A DNA stretch of 19,781 bases from Bacillota bacterium. Its GTDB lineage: Bacteria > Bacillota > Clostridia > Christensenellales > SZUA-584. Location: the NCBI GenBank assembly GCA_023390815.1, contig JAEWCC010000025.1, positions 1 through 19,781 of the forward strand, in the 5' to 3' direction. Below are positions 1 through 7,236 of the stretch, in pieces. Each line of letters opens with the position of its first letter. Position 1 is the first letter of the stretch. The notes below the pieces were generated by a model. It did no database searches, was not told the DNA's origin, and was given only the letters and a program-made list of their open reading frames with translations. A program made the translations under genes and the position numbers.

Positions 1-725
1 AGATGAACCTGCCGAACCAGTGCGAGAATATCATCCCCATGGGCCTCGGCGGCGAGGGCGGATTTGCGGACTACATCCGCGTATCCGAGAAGGTGGCGTT
101 CAAGATATCGGACGATCTCCCGGCGGAGATCGCGGCGTTTGCGGAGCCGCTGGCCTGCACAGTGAACGGCATCAATAAGCTGCGCGTGAACCCGGGCGAG
201 AGCGTTACGGTCATCGGCGCGGGCCCGATCGGCCTGCTGTTCGTCCAGCTCATGAAGGCCTCGGGCGCATACCCCATCATCGTGTCGGAACCCAGCGAAC
301 TGCGTCGCGAGTACGCCATGAAGAGCGGCGCGACCTACACGGTTAACCCGATCGAGACCGACCTCGAAGCTTTCGTGCTGGAGAAAACGGGAATCGGCAC
401 GGACTACGCCATCGACGTGGTGGGCTCGCAGATGGCCATGGCGATCAAGGTCATCCGCAAGGGCGGAAAAGTGCTGCTGTTCGGCGTGAACACTAAGGCG
501 CACCCCGAGGTCGTACAGAGCCAGGTGATATTCAAGGAGATCTCTGTGCTCGGCACATGGCTCGCCAACGCGACGTTCCCCAAAGCGGTCCGTATCCTCG
601 AGAGCGGCGTGCTCAACTTAAAACCGCTCGTGACGCATACGCTGCCGCTCGAGAAGCTCGAAGAGGGCGTAGCGCTGCTGCGCAAGGGCGAAGGCATTGA
701 AGTCATCATCGACATGAGGATGTAG
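1..725 (+). CDS. zinc-type medium-chain (MDR) alcohol/polyol dehydrogenase, 5' end missing
   Basis: This is the C-terminal part of a zinc-dependent medium-chain dehydrogenase of the sorbitol/threonine dehydrogenase type, which oxidises an alcohol or polyol hydroxyl with NAD(P). The reading frame is open at the left window edge, and the ATG at 3 is probably an internal Met, because about 100 N-terminal residues (the catalytic zinc Cys and GHE motif) are absent. The visible NQCEN is likely the last cysteine of the structural zinc lobe. It is followed by GGFADYI, the helix FAEPLACTVNGI, and the Rossmann motif GAGPIGLLFVQL (near 226-245). About 240 residues remain of a usual 340-350. The gene ends two bases before the dihydrolipoyl dehydrogenase start, so the two are surely co-transcribed. 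A second, complete MDR gene lies at 2840-3850. The family call is firm and the substrate is unknown. Confidence 0.85.
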   Translation, partial: MNLPNQCENIIPMGLGGEGGFADYIRVSEKVAFKISDDLPAEIAAFAEPLACTVNGINKLRVNPGESVTVIGAGPIGLLFVQLMKASGAYPIIVSEPSELRREYAMKSGATYTVNPIETDLEAFVLEKTGIGTDYAIDVVGSQMAMAIKVIRKGGKVLLFGVNTKAHPEVVQSQVIFKEISVLGTWLANATFPKAVRILESGVLNLKPLVTHTLPLEKLEEGVALLRKGEGIEVIIDMRM

Positions 726-727
726 AC

Positions 728-2092
728 ATGACATATGACGTTGCAGTAGTCGGCGGAGGGCCAGGCGGATACGTCGCGGCGATCAAAGCCGCACAGAAGG
801 GGCTTTCCGTCGTACTGTTCGAAAAGGATAAGCTGGGTGGGGTGTGCCTGAACCGGGGCTGTATCCCCACCAAAGCGCTATTAAAATCCGCTGCGGTATA
901 TGAAAGCGCCCAAAACGCCGCGAAGTTCGGCATTGGAAACAATAACGTGACGGTAGATTGGACGGCGGTCATGAAGCGCAAGGAAACCGTCGTCAGCCAG
1001 CTTGTGCGCGGCATCGGCGGGCTCGTCAAGGGCAACGGCATCACGCTGGTGAACGCCGAGGCCACGCTCAAGGATGCGCATACCGTCCTCGCAGACGGCA
1101 AGGAGTACGCGGCGAAGAACATCATCCTCGCGACCGGCTCGCAGCCCGTGCTACCGCCCATTGAAGGCATTCAAAACCAAAACGTCATGACCAGCGACGG
1201 CATGCTGCAAATATCAGAGCTGCCGGAGAACATGGTGATTATCGGCGGCGGCGTGATCGGCCTTGAATTCGCGTTCCTGCTGAGCAGCTTTGGCCGTAAG
1301 GTCACGATCATCGAGATGCTGGGCAGCATCATCGCCAACGCGGATGAAGATGTGATCGCCGCGGTGACAAAGGATATCCAAAAGGCGGGCGTCACCGTGA
1401 TCACGGGCGCACGCGTCAAGAAGATTGAAGAAGCCGCCGTGGTATACGAGAAGGACGGCAAAGAAACGCGCGTGGGTGCAAGCCATGTGCTCGTGTCGAC
1501 CGGGCGCAAAGCCTCTGCGGATACTGTTATGCTCGACCGTTTGGGGATCAAGTATAACCGGGGGGTCATCGAGACGGATGAGGCGATGCATACCAATGTG
1601 CCGGGCGTGTACGCCATCGGCGATGCGAACGGCAAGATGATGCTCGCGCACACGGCCAGTGAAGAAGGCATTGTGGCGGTGGAGAACATCTGCGGCGAGG
1701 CTGCAAAAATGGATTACTCACTGATTCCGCAGTGCATCTATGCCACGCCCGAGGTGGCGTGGGCCGGCATGACGGAGCGGCAGGCGCGCGAAGCGAAAAA
1801 AGACATTAAAGTGGGCGTATTCCCGATGGCCGCCAACGGCAAGTCGCTGATCGAGGACGAAACGGGCGGCTTCGTCAAGGTAATATCGGATAGCAAGTAC
1901 GGCGAAGTGCTGGGCGTCCACATGGTCTGCGCACACGCGACGGACATGATCGCGGAAGCGGTGCTCGCCATGAAGACCGAGTGCTGCGTCGAAGATATCG
2001 CCCATTGCATCCACGCGCATCCCACCGTGTCCGAAGCGGTGATGGAAGCCGCAAACGCGGCAATCGGCAAGGCGATCCATAGCCTGCGCTAA
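728..2092 (+). CDS. lpdA: dihydrolipoyl dehydrogenase (E3-type flavoprotein disulfide reductase)
   Basis: This is a 454-residue FAD-dependent pyridine nucleotide-disulfide oxidoreductase. Family members reoxidise dihydrolipoyl groups of 2-oxoacid dehydrogenase or glycine cleavage complexes with NAD. Visible features are the N-terminal FAD site GGGPGGY (residues 9-15), the redox disulfide GGVCLNRGCIPTK with C40 and C45, the NAD-binding GGGVIGLEFA (about 173-182), the second FAD motif with YAIGDANG (about 295-302), and the C-terminal HAHPTVSEA carrying the active-site His-Glu pair. Full length matches the family. The start at 728 follows a GAGG-like site at 715-718. It is odd that no E2, lipoyl carrier or E1 of the 2-oxoacid type is in the window; the neighbours are sugar or polyol dehydrogenases and a transketolase. 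The true partner may lie upstream, or the enzyme may have been recruited for another thiol or quinone substrate. The family is sure; the physiological partner is not. Confidence 0.9.
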   Translation: MTYDVAVVGGGPGGYVAAIKAAQKGLSVVLFEKDKLGGVCLNRGCIPTKALLKSAAVYESAQNAAKFGIGNNNVTVDWTAVMKRKETVVSQLVRGIGGLVKGNGITLVNAEATLKDAHTVLADGKEYAAKNIILATGSQPVLPPIEGIQNQNVMTSDGMLQISELPENMVIIGGGVIGLEFAFLLSSFGRKVTIIEMLGSIIANADEDVIAAVTKDIQKAGVTVITGARVKKIEEAAVVYEKDGKETRVGASHVLVSTGRKASADTVMLDRLGIKYNRGVIETDEAMHTNVPGVYAIGDANGKMMLAHTASEEGIVAVENICGEAAKMDYSLIPQCIYATPEVAWAGMTERQAREAKKDIKVGVFPMAANGKSLIEDETGGFVKVISDSKYGEVLGVHMVCAHATDMIAEAVLAMKTECCVEDIAHCIHAHPTVSEAVMEAANAAIGKAIHSLR

Positions 2093-2106
2093 AATAAGGA
2101 GGCAAT

Positions 2107-2826
2107 ATGGAGCTCAAAGGCAGAACCGCCATTGTGAGCGGGGCAAGCCGTGGCATCGGCAGGGAGATCGCGCTTTCGCTTGCGAAGGAAGGGTGTAACC
2201 TCGTCGTCTGTGCGCGCTCGGCGGAGAAGCTCGCGGCGCTGAAGCAAGAGGCGGAAGGGTACGGCGTGCGCTGCGAAGCGGTTGCAGTCGACCTGCGCAG
2301 CATGGACAGCATTCGGGCAGTGATCCGAACCGCGGTGGAAACCTTCGGTTCGGTCGATATCCTTGTCAACAACGCGGGCGTGATCGTGAATGACGGTATC
2401 CTTGGCGTGACCGAGCAAGACTGGGACATGACGATGGACGTCAACCTGAAGGCGCAGTTTTTCCTCGCGCAGGGCGCACTGAAGCATATGAAGGAGAAGG
2501 GCGAGGGGTATATCATCAACATCTCGTCCACCGTGGCGCTGGGCGCGAAGCCGGGTGTAACGAGCTACAGCGTATCCAAGTACGGCGTGATGGGCATGTC
2601 CGAGGCGCTGTATCAGGAGGCCAAGGGCTATGGCATCAAGGTCAGCACGATCTATCCGGGCGTGACGGACACCGAGATGCTGCGCGGCCAGGATATGCCG
2701 TGCGGGCCGGAACAGTGGATGCTGCCAAGCGACATATCGGACTGTGTGCTGTTCCTGCTCAAATCGAGCAGCCGCATGGTCGTGAGGGACATCGTGCCGT
2801 GGGCCACCGGCTACGACCAGATATAG
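2107..2826 (+). CDS. short-chain dehydrogenase/reductase (classical SDR)
   Basis: A 239-residue classical SDR, an NAD(P)-dependent carbonyl/alcohol oxidoreductase. The cofactor motif is GASRGIG (residues 12-18), the NNAG motif is at 88-91, the catalytic Ser is in ISST (about 140), and the YSVSK active site has Y154 and K158. Length and motif order match 3-oxoacyl-ACP reductase and sugar-alcohol dehydrogenase types. The acidic/neutral region after strand 2 (CARSAEK) leans towards NADP, but this is weak. The ribosome site AAGGAGG at 2096-2102 sets the start at 2107. It sits between lpdA and an MDR dehydrogenase with short gaps, so it probably works on a hydroxy or keto intermediate of the same catabolic pathway rather than in fatty acid synthesis. 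The exact substrate is not recognisable. Confidence 0.88.
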   Translation: MELKGRTAIVSGASRGIGREIALSLAKEGCNLVVCARSAEKLAALKQEAEGYGVRCEAVAVDLRSMDSIRAVIRTAVETFGSVDILVNNAGVIVNDGILGVTEQDWDMTMDVNLKAQFFLAQGALKHMKEKGEGYIINISSTVALGAKPGVTSYSVSKYGVMGMSEALYQEAKGYGIKVSTIYPGVTDTEMLRGQDMPCGPEQWMLPSDISDCVLFLLKSSSRMVVRDIVPWATGYDQI

Positions 2827-2839
2827 AGGGGGAAACCAT

Positions 2840-3850
2840 ATGAAAGCAATCGTACTGGACGGGAAGAGCCATGCCTATACACTGGAGCGGCCTGTGCCGG
2901 AGATCGGCGAGGGGTATGCGCTCGTTAAAGTCATGGCCGCGGGCATATGCGGCACGGATATTGAGGTGCTGTACCACAGCCCGAAACAGTCGGATATCAT
3001 CCCGGGCCACGAGGTGGCGGGCGTCGTTGAAAAGACCAACGCCTGCCGGGATTTCAAGGCGGGGGACCGGGTGTTTTTGAACTGCCATATCACCTGCCAT
3101 GATTGTGAGCCCTGCGAAGCGGGCGATTTCATATTCTGCAAGCAGCTGAAGTGTATCGGGTTTGAGGTGGACGGCGGGGACGCGGAATACATCGCCATTC
3201 CGGAAGTGAACCTGCGTAAACTCCCGGACGACATTACGTTTGAGCAGGGCGTGCTTTTAACCGACGCGCTGGGTACGCCGTTTCACGCGGCGAAGAAAGC
3301 GGATATCCATCCGGGCGAGTTCGTGGGTGTGTCGGGCGCGGGGCCGCTTGGCATCATGTGCATACTCTGCGCAGCGCATCTCGAAGGCACCGTGGTCGCC
3401 ATCGACATTGTGGAGGAGCGGCTGGAGGCATCGAAGCAGTTCGGCGCGGCGTACACGGTCAACGCACGCGGTGATGTGAAAGCCGAAATCGAGCGGATCA
3501 CAAACGGCAGGGGCCTTGATAAGGTGATAGACTGCTCCGGTTCTGCAATGGCGATAAAGACCGACCTCGCGGTATTAAAAAACCGTGGCACGCTCGTGCA
3601 GGTAGGTGTATGCCCCAGCATTACGCTGGACCTGTATGAGTCGGTGGTTGCCAAGGAGATCACCGTCCGGGGATCGCGGAACTTCCACGACACGGAAGCG
3701 GACGAGATGATAGGACTGATCCGCAGCACGAAAAATATAAACGATGTGATATCCCACCGGTTTGGATTCAATGACGCGCAGAAAGCGTTTGAACTCGCGG
3801 AACAGCGGAAAGGCATTAAGATCGTGTTTGTGCCGGACGACTGTCTGTAA
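2840..3850 (+). CDS. zinc-dependent medium-chain (MDR) alcohol/polyol dehydrogenase
   Basis: A complete 336-residue zinc MDR dehydrogenase. The catalytic zinc ligands are C37 (in GICGTD) and H57-E58 (in PGHEVAG). The structural zinc lobe reads C86-x2-C89-x2-C92-x7-C100. The Rossmann motif GAGPLG is at 166-171, followed by an acidic residue (VVAIDI) that suggests NAD use. It resembles L-threonine, sorbitol and galactitol dehydrogenases and most likely oxidises a secondary hydroxyl of a polyol or sugar acid. It starts 13 bases after the SDR stop behind a GAGGGGG site. It is the second MDR in the operon, since the partial gene at the left edge is another, so the pathway may need two distinct oxidations or an epimerisation by oxidation then reduction. 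Family certain, substrate unknown. Confidence 0.9.
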   Translation: MKAIVLDGKSHAYTLERPVPEIGEGYALVKVMAAGICGTDIEVLYHSPKQSDIIPGHEVAGVVEKTNACRDFKAGDRVFLNCHITCHDCEPCEAGDFIFCKQLKCIGFEVDGGDAEYIAIPEVNLRKLPDDITFEQGVLLTDALGTPFHAAKKADIHPGEFVGVSGAGPLGIMCILCAAHLEGTVVAIDIVEERLEASKQFGAAYTVNARGDVKAEIERITNGRGLDKVIDCSGSAMAIKTDLAVLKNRGTLVQVGVCPSITLDLYESVVAKEITVRGSRNFHDTEADEMIGLIRSTKNINDVISHRFGFNDAQKAFELAEQRKGIKIVFVPDDCL

Positions 3851-3865
3851 TCGAAGGAGGCTTGT

Positions 3866-4984
3866 ATGGACAAAAGGGAAAGAGTACTTCGGGCGTTATC
3901 ACACCAGACGCCGGACCGGGTGCCGCTCAGCATCGGGACGACGATCGTCGACGGCCTCACGCGCTTCGCCAAAGACGCATATGAGGAGTATCTGGGCGTT
4001 CCCGTTACACAGAACGCCATCACCAACGTGGCGATGCAGACGGTGGTAACGCCGGATTGGCTGCTGGAGAAGACAGACAGCGAGTTCCGTTCTGTGCGAA
4101 TGAAGAGTCCGCTCAACAACCATACGGTATTTCTGGAGGATGGCTCGTTCAATGACGAGTACGGCATACTCTGGAAAAAATCTGATCTGTATTATGATCC
4201 GGTGCACGGCCCGCTCTATGGCGAAATCACGCTTCAGGATATCAAAAACAACCCGTGGGCGGATGCGTCCGACAAGGGCAGAGTACAGGGCCTCAAAGAG
4301 GAAGCAATTAAGTACAGAGAGCAGGGGTATGCCGTGGTGGCGGATATCATATGCGGCGGCCCGTTCGAGCAGGCGCTCTGGATGCGCGGCTGGGACGACT
4401 TTCTCTGCGATCTATACCTGCAGCCCGAAGTCGCCGAAGCGTTGATGGACCGGATCACGGAGGGTGCGATACAGCTTTGGGATGTGCTGCTCAGCGAGAT
4501 CGGCGAGTATATCGACGTGGCTTGCCAAGGCGACGATATGGGCATTCAGGACCGCAGCGTCATATCGATCGATCTTTATAACAAGTATGTAAAGAAGTAT
4601 CACAAGCGACTGTTTGACTTCATTAAGAGCAAGACAAAAGCTAAAGTGTTTCTGCACAGCTGCGGCTCCGTGCACGAACTGCTGCCCGGCTTTATCGAGG
4701 CGGGCGTGGATATTCTCAACCCCGTGCAGATCACGGCCCGGAACATGGAGCCGGAACGCCTGAAAAATGACTTTGGCCGTGAGCTTTGCTTCTGGGGCGG
4801 TATCGATACGCAGCGCATCATGCCGTTCGGTACGGAAGAGGAAATCGAGGGCTGTGTGCGCAGGCTCGTGGACGTGCTGGGCAAGGACGGCGGGTATATC
4901 CTTGCGCCCGGACATAATCTTCAGAAGGGTGTTGCGCCAAAGAGCATCGATGCCATGATCCGCGCGATGATGCAATATCGGTAG
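3866..4984 (+). CDS. uroporphyrinogen decarboxylase superfamily protein (MtaA/CmuA-like, copy 1)
   Basis: A 372-residue TIM-barrel protein of the URO-D superfamily. It starts with the family signature RERVLRALSHQTPDRVP (residues 4-20), and carries GDDMGIQ (222-228), a candidate metal motif H264-S-C266-G, the ILNPVQ strand (283-288), GGIDTQ (311-316) and APGH at 347-350. True haem-pathway HemE has different active-site residues, and no other haem gene is nearby. Relatives such as MtaA are zinc-dependent corrinoid:coenzyme M methyltransferases, where zinc is bound by HxC plus a later Cys; here the later position appears to be H350 instead. A methyl-transfer role on a corrinoid protein is possible but unproven, because no corrinoid protein is in view. 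The ribosome site AAGGAGG lies about 7 bases before the ATG. The gene belongs to the dehydrogenase operon and has a paralogue at 7237-8400. Confidence 0.82.
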   Translation: MDKRERVLRALSHQTPDRVPLSIGTTIVDGLTRFAKDAYEEYLGVPVTQNAITNVAMQTVVTPDWLLEKTDSEFRSVRMKSPLNNHTVFLEDGSFNDEYGILWKKSDLYYDPVHGPLYGEITLQDIKNNPWADASDKGRVQGLKEEAIKYREQGYAVVADIICGGPFEQALWMRGWDDFLCDLYLQPEVAEALMDRITEGAIQLWDVLLSEIGEYIDVACQGDDMGIQDRSVISIDLYNKYVKKYHKRLFDFIKSKTKAKVFLHSCGSVHELLPGFIEAGVDILNPVQITARNMEPERLKNDFGRELCFWGGIDTQRIMPFGTEEEIEGCVRRLVDVLGKDGGYILAPGHNLQKGVAPKSIDAMIRAMMQYR

Positions 4985-5063
4985 GTGGCCTGCTGAAAGC
5001 GGAAAGTGCTTTCAGCCATAATATGAAATCGTTTACGAAAACGGTTTTAATGGAGGTTATTTC
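4985..5063 (+). promoter_or_regulatory. intra-operon regulatory patch: hairpin, possible promoter, LacI-type palindrome
   Basis: This is the only sizeable gap inside the first operon. An 8-bp inverted repeat, CTGAAAGC at 4993-5000 and GCTTTCAG at 5008-5015, has a 7-base loop and no T-run. A possible promoter pairs CTGAAA (4993-4998) with CATAAT (5017-5022) over 18 bases. Next comes CGTTTACGAAAACG (5030-5043), a palindrome around a central CG with six of seven pairs matching. It overlaps AAAACGGTTTT (5038-5048), a perfect odd palindrome partly resembling a catabolite-repression (cre) site. The ribosome site TGGAGG (5051-5056) serves the transketolase gene. I infer that the transketolase pair can be separately controlled by a LacI-family repressor or CcpA. 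Confidence 0.4.
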
Positions 5064-5900
5064 ATGGAGACAAAAAGACAGATGGTCCAAAGGATCGAAG
5101 AAAAAGCCAAAAAGATGAGGATGCATTCACTTGACATGGCGCTCGTCGCCGGGTCGAATGGTGCGCACCTCGGACCCGGCTATTCCATGATGGAGATCAT
5201 GGCGACACTCTATTTCGGGATCATGAAACACGATCCGAAAAACCCGCACTGGGAAGAGCGCGACCGCTTTGTGCTGAGCAAGGGGCATGGCGTACTCGGC
5301 TATTACACGGCGCTGGCGGAGGCAGGGTATTTTGATACGGCGGAACTCATACGCTTTGAGACCAACGACAGCTTTCTGGCCGGGCACCCGAGCCTTAACA
5401 TGCAGTATGGTATCGAGCTGACCTCCGGCAGCCTGGGCAACGGCATGTCGCTGGCGGTGGGCGTGGCCCTGGCCGCGAAGATCGATAAAAAGAAGCATTG
5501 CACGTACTGCTATGTGGGGGACGGGGAATGCGACGAAGGGCTTATCTGGGAGGCGGCGATGAGTGCCTCGCACTACGGCCTCGATAATCTCGTTGCCATC
5601 ATCGACCGCAACATGCTGCAGAGCGACGGCATCGGACGGGACATCATCTGCCTCGGCGACCTTGCGCAGAAGTGGCGCAGCTTTGGCTGGGAGACGGTTG
5701 AAGTCGACGGCCACAGCGTATCCGATCTGCTTGAGGTTTTAAGCTACAAGAATCGCCCGGTCAACCGGCCTTACGCGGTCATCGCGCATACGGTCAAGGG
5801 CAAAGGTGTATCGTTCTTCGAGAACAACAACAAGTGGCATCACGGCAAGCTTTCAAAAGAGCAGTACGATCTGGCGATGGCCGAACTCAACATGGGCTGA
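5064..5900 (+). CDS. transketolase, N-terminal (thiamine diphosphate-binding) subunit
   Basis: A 278-residue split transketolase subunit that binds the pyrophosphate and magnesium end of thiamine diphosphate. Visible motifs are the His of GAHLG (H35), SKGHG (72-76), SGSLGNG (121-127), and the ThDP motif starting GDGECDEGLIWEA (152-164) and ending at N183 in DRN. The sequence around H35 reads SNGAHLGPGYS in place of the common SGHPGGSLS, which marks a distinct subgroup of split transketolases. Length fits N-terminal half enzymes of anaerobic Bacillota and archaea. The C-terminal subunit follows after 12 bases, and the two should form an alpha2-beta2 enzyme moving two-carbon ketol units. Its place in a dehydrogenase operon points to a dedicated substrate rather than the general pentose phosphate pathway, though that is inference. 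Confidence 0.92.
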   Translation: METKRQMVQRIEEKAKKMRMHSLDMALVAGSNGAHLGPGYSMMEIMATLYFGIMKHDPKNPHWEERDRFVLSKGHGVLGYYTALAEAGYFDTAELIRFETNDSFLAGHPSLNMQYGIELTSGSLGNGMSLAVGVALAAKIDKKKHCTYCYVGDGECDEGLIWEAAMSASHYGLDNLVAIIDRNMLQSDGIGRDIICLGDLAQKWRSFGWETVEVDGHSVSDLLEVLSYKNRPVNRPYAVIAHTVKGKGVSFFENNNKWHHGKLSKEQYDLAMAELNMG

Positions 5901-5912
5901 GGAGGGAATACG

Positions 5913-6887
5913 ATGATTACAATCAATCCGGAAAACATACAGAAGTGGTCACAGCTCGGTTCGCGCGGGGCGTTTGGCGCGGCGATGATGGAACTGGGCG
6001 AAACGATGGACAATCTGGTCGTGCTGACGGCGGACCTGTCCGACGCGACCCGAGTGACGCAGTTCAAAGAAAAGTTCCCGGAAAAGTTCTATAACGTCGG
6101 CATCGCGGAACAGAACCTTGTCGGCATCGCCTGCGGCCTCGCCAAAGAGGGCAAGACAGTGTTCGCCACGACATTCGCCGCTTTCGCCGCCATGCGCTGC
6201 TGCGAGCAGGTACGCACGAATATGGGCTACATGAAGCTCAACGTAAAGCTGCTCGGTGCGGATGGCGGCGTCGTGATGGGGACGCTCGGCAACACGCATT
6301 ACGCGGTAGAAGATATCGCGATCACACGCGCAATGCCCAATATGACGGTGCTTTCGCCTGCCGACGGGCTGGAGATCATTAAGGCCACGATCGCGGCATC
6401 CCGGATGAACGGTCCGGTATATATCCGGTTGACGGGTGCGGCGAACAATCCGATCGTCTACACGGAAGACTACGATTTTGAGATCGGCAAGGCAGTGACG
6501 CTTAAAGAAGGAACCGATCTTACGATTATCGCGACAGGCACGATGGTAGCGGAGAGCGTGGAAGCTGCCGCGCTGCTCGAGAAGAAAGGCTTGTCCGTGC
6601 GGCTTGTCGATATGCATACCATTAAACCGCTCGATACGGATGTTATCCGCAAGGCGTGCAGCGAGACCGGGGCAATCTACACGGTCGAGGAGCACAGCAC
6701 GATCGGAGGCCTCGGCGGCGCGGTTGCCGAAACGGTTTCCGAAATTGCCGGGTCCCCGAGGCTTGTGCGGATCGGTCTGCCTGATTCATTCGGCAAGATC
6801 GGCACCTACCGGCATCAGCTGGAGCGCTATGGCCTGACCGGGCCGCAGATTGCCCAGCGGATACTGGACGAAACAGCCAGCCATTAA
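5913..6887 (+). CDS. transketolase, C-terminal (pyrimidine-binding) subunit
   Basis: A 324-residue partner of the preceding subunit. It contains the pyrimidine-binding domain with the catalytic glutamate E66 in VGIAEQN (which activates thiamine diphosphate), followed by the DGGVVMGTLGNTHYAVEDIA stretch with a substrate-pocket His, and then the C-terminal transketolase domain from about residue 190 (TDLTIIATGTMV, with VEEHSTIGGLG near 253-263). Length is usual for split C-terminal halves. The start ATG follows a GAGGAGGG site. This is the last gene before a 349-base gap with a long hairpin, so it probably closes the operon. 1-Deoxyxylulose-5-phosphate synthase shares the fold, but the split architecture and the SKGHG/GIAEQN pattern favour transketolase. 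Confidence 0.92.
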   Translation: MITINPENIQKWSQLGSRGAFGAAMMELGETMDNLVVLTADLSDATRVTQFKEKFPEKFYNVGIAEQNLVGIACGLAKEGKTVFATTFAAFAAMRCCEQVRTNMGYMKLNVKLLGADGGVVMGTLGNTHYAVEDIAITRAMPNMTVLSPADGLEIIKATIAASRMNGPVYIRLTGAANNPIVYTEDYDFEIGKAVTLKEGTDLTIIATGTMVAESVEAAALLEKKGLSVRLVDMHTIKPLDTDVIRKACSETGAIYTVEEHSTIGGLGGAVAETVSEIAGSPRLVRIGLPDSFGKIGTYRHQLERYGLTGPQIAQRILDETASH

Positions 6888-6892
6888 AGTTT

Positions 6893-6936
6893 GCTCCGGC
6901 TCCGGCAATCTCTTCCCCCCTGACCGGAGCCGGGGC
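6893..6936 (+). terminator. long GC-rich hairpin closing the first operon
   Basis: The arms GCTCCGGCTCCGG (6893-6905) and CCGGAGCCGGGGC (6924-6936) can form a 13-bp stem with one G-U pair around an 18-base loop, starting five bases after the transketolase stop. The stem is strong but is followed by ACAATTCTATG rather than a T-run. It may therefore be an mRNA 3'-end stabiliser or factor-dependent end rather than a classical intrinsic terminator. Confidence 0.55.
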
Positions 6937-6949
6937 ACAATTCTATGAT

Positions 6950-7236
6950 AAGGATGCCATCAATAGAAACGGAAATAAGAGGATGCGGATGCGCAGCCAG
7001 ATACCATGAATGCGTGAAGGGCATAGCGCAATAAATTCATAAAAGAGCATAAATCGCTTCTATCTATAATTACAGAAATGGTTTACAATTATGAAAATGC
7101 AATCCGTCGTCTATAGGCAATCGAATCAGCGAATCTACAGAATTATGCCAAAAATGCGCAATAATTCGATAGAATCCTTTGACGTAGAATATATCCTATG
7201 GTTGGGCGGGGTTAATAATTACATAAGGAGGTCATT
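6950..7236 (+). promoter_or_regulatory. AT-rich upstream region of the second operon with repeated ATAATT/AATTAT motifs
   Basis: I see no gene in this stretch. It is clearly more AT-rich than the flanking coding DNA. The hexamer ATAATT or its complement AATTAT occurs at 7066-7071, 7087-7092, 7141-7146, 7161-7166 and 7215-7220. The first two make a dyad with a 15-base gap, and ATAATTAC recurs exactly at 7066 and 7215. GCGCAATAA followed by TTC occurs at 7026-7038, and a one-base-shorter form at 7156-7167. A perfect -10 box TATAAT lies at 7065-7070 but has no convincing -35 box; TTGACG at 7179-7184 has no good -10 partner. The ribosome site AAGGAGG (7224-7230) serves the next gene. The promoter is probably here but cannot be placed with confidence. 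Confidence 0.4.

Noticed and set aside
3866..4984. Haem-pathway uroporphyrinogen decarboxylase (hemE)
   Set aside because: The HxCG motif, the APGH end and the dehydrogenase/transketolase context fit the methyltransferase-like branch, and no other haem gene is nearby.
4993..5015. Intrinsic terminator after the first URO-D-like gene
   Set aside because: The stem is only 8 bp and lacks a following T-run, so it is more likely an operator or promoter element.
5064..6887. Acetoin or 2-oxoacid dehydrogenase E1 alpha/beta pair that would partner the E3 gene
   Set aside because: SKGHG, SGSLGNG and GIAEQN patterns and the subunit lengths are those of transketolase, not of E1 components.
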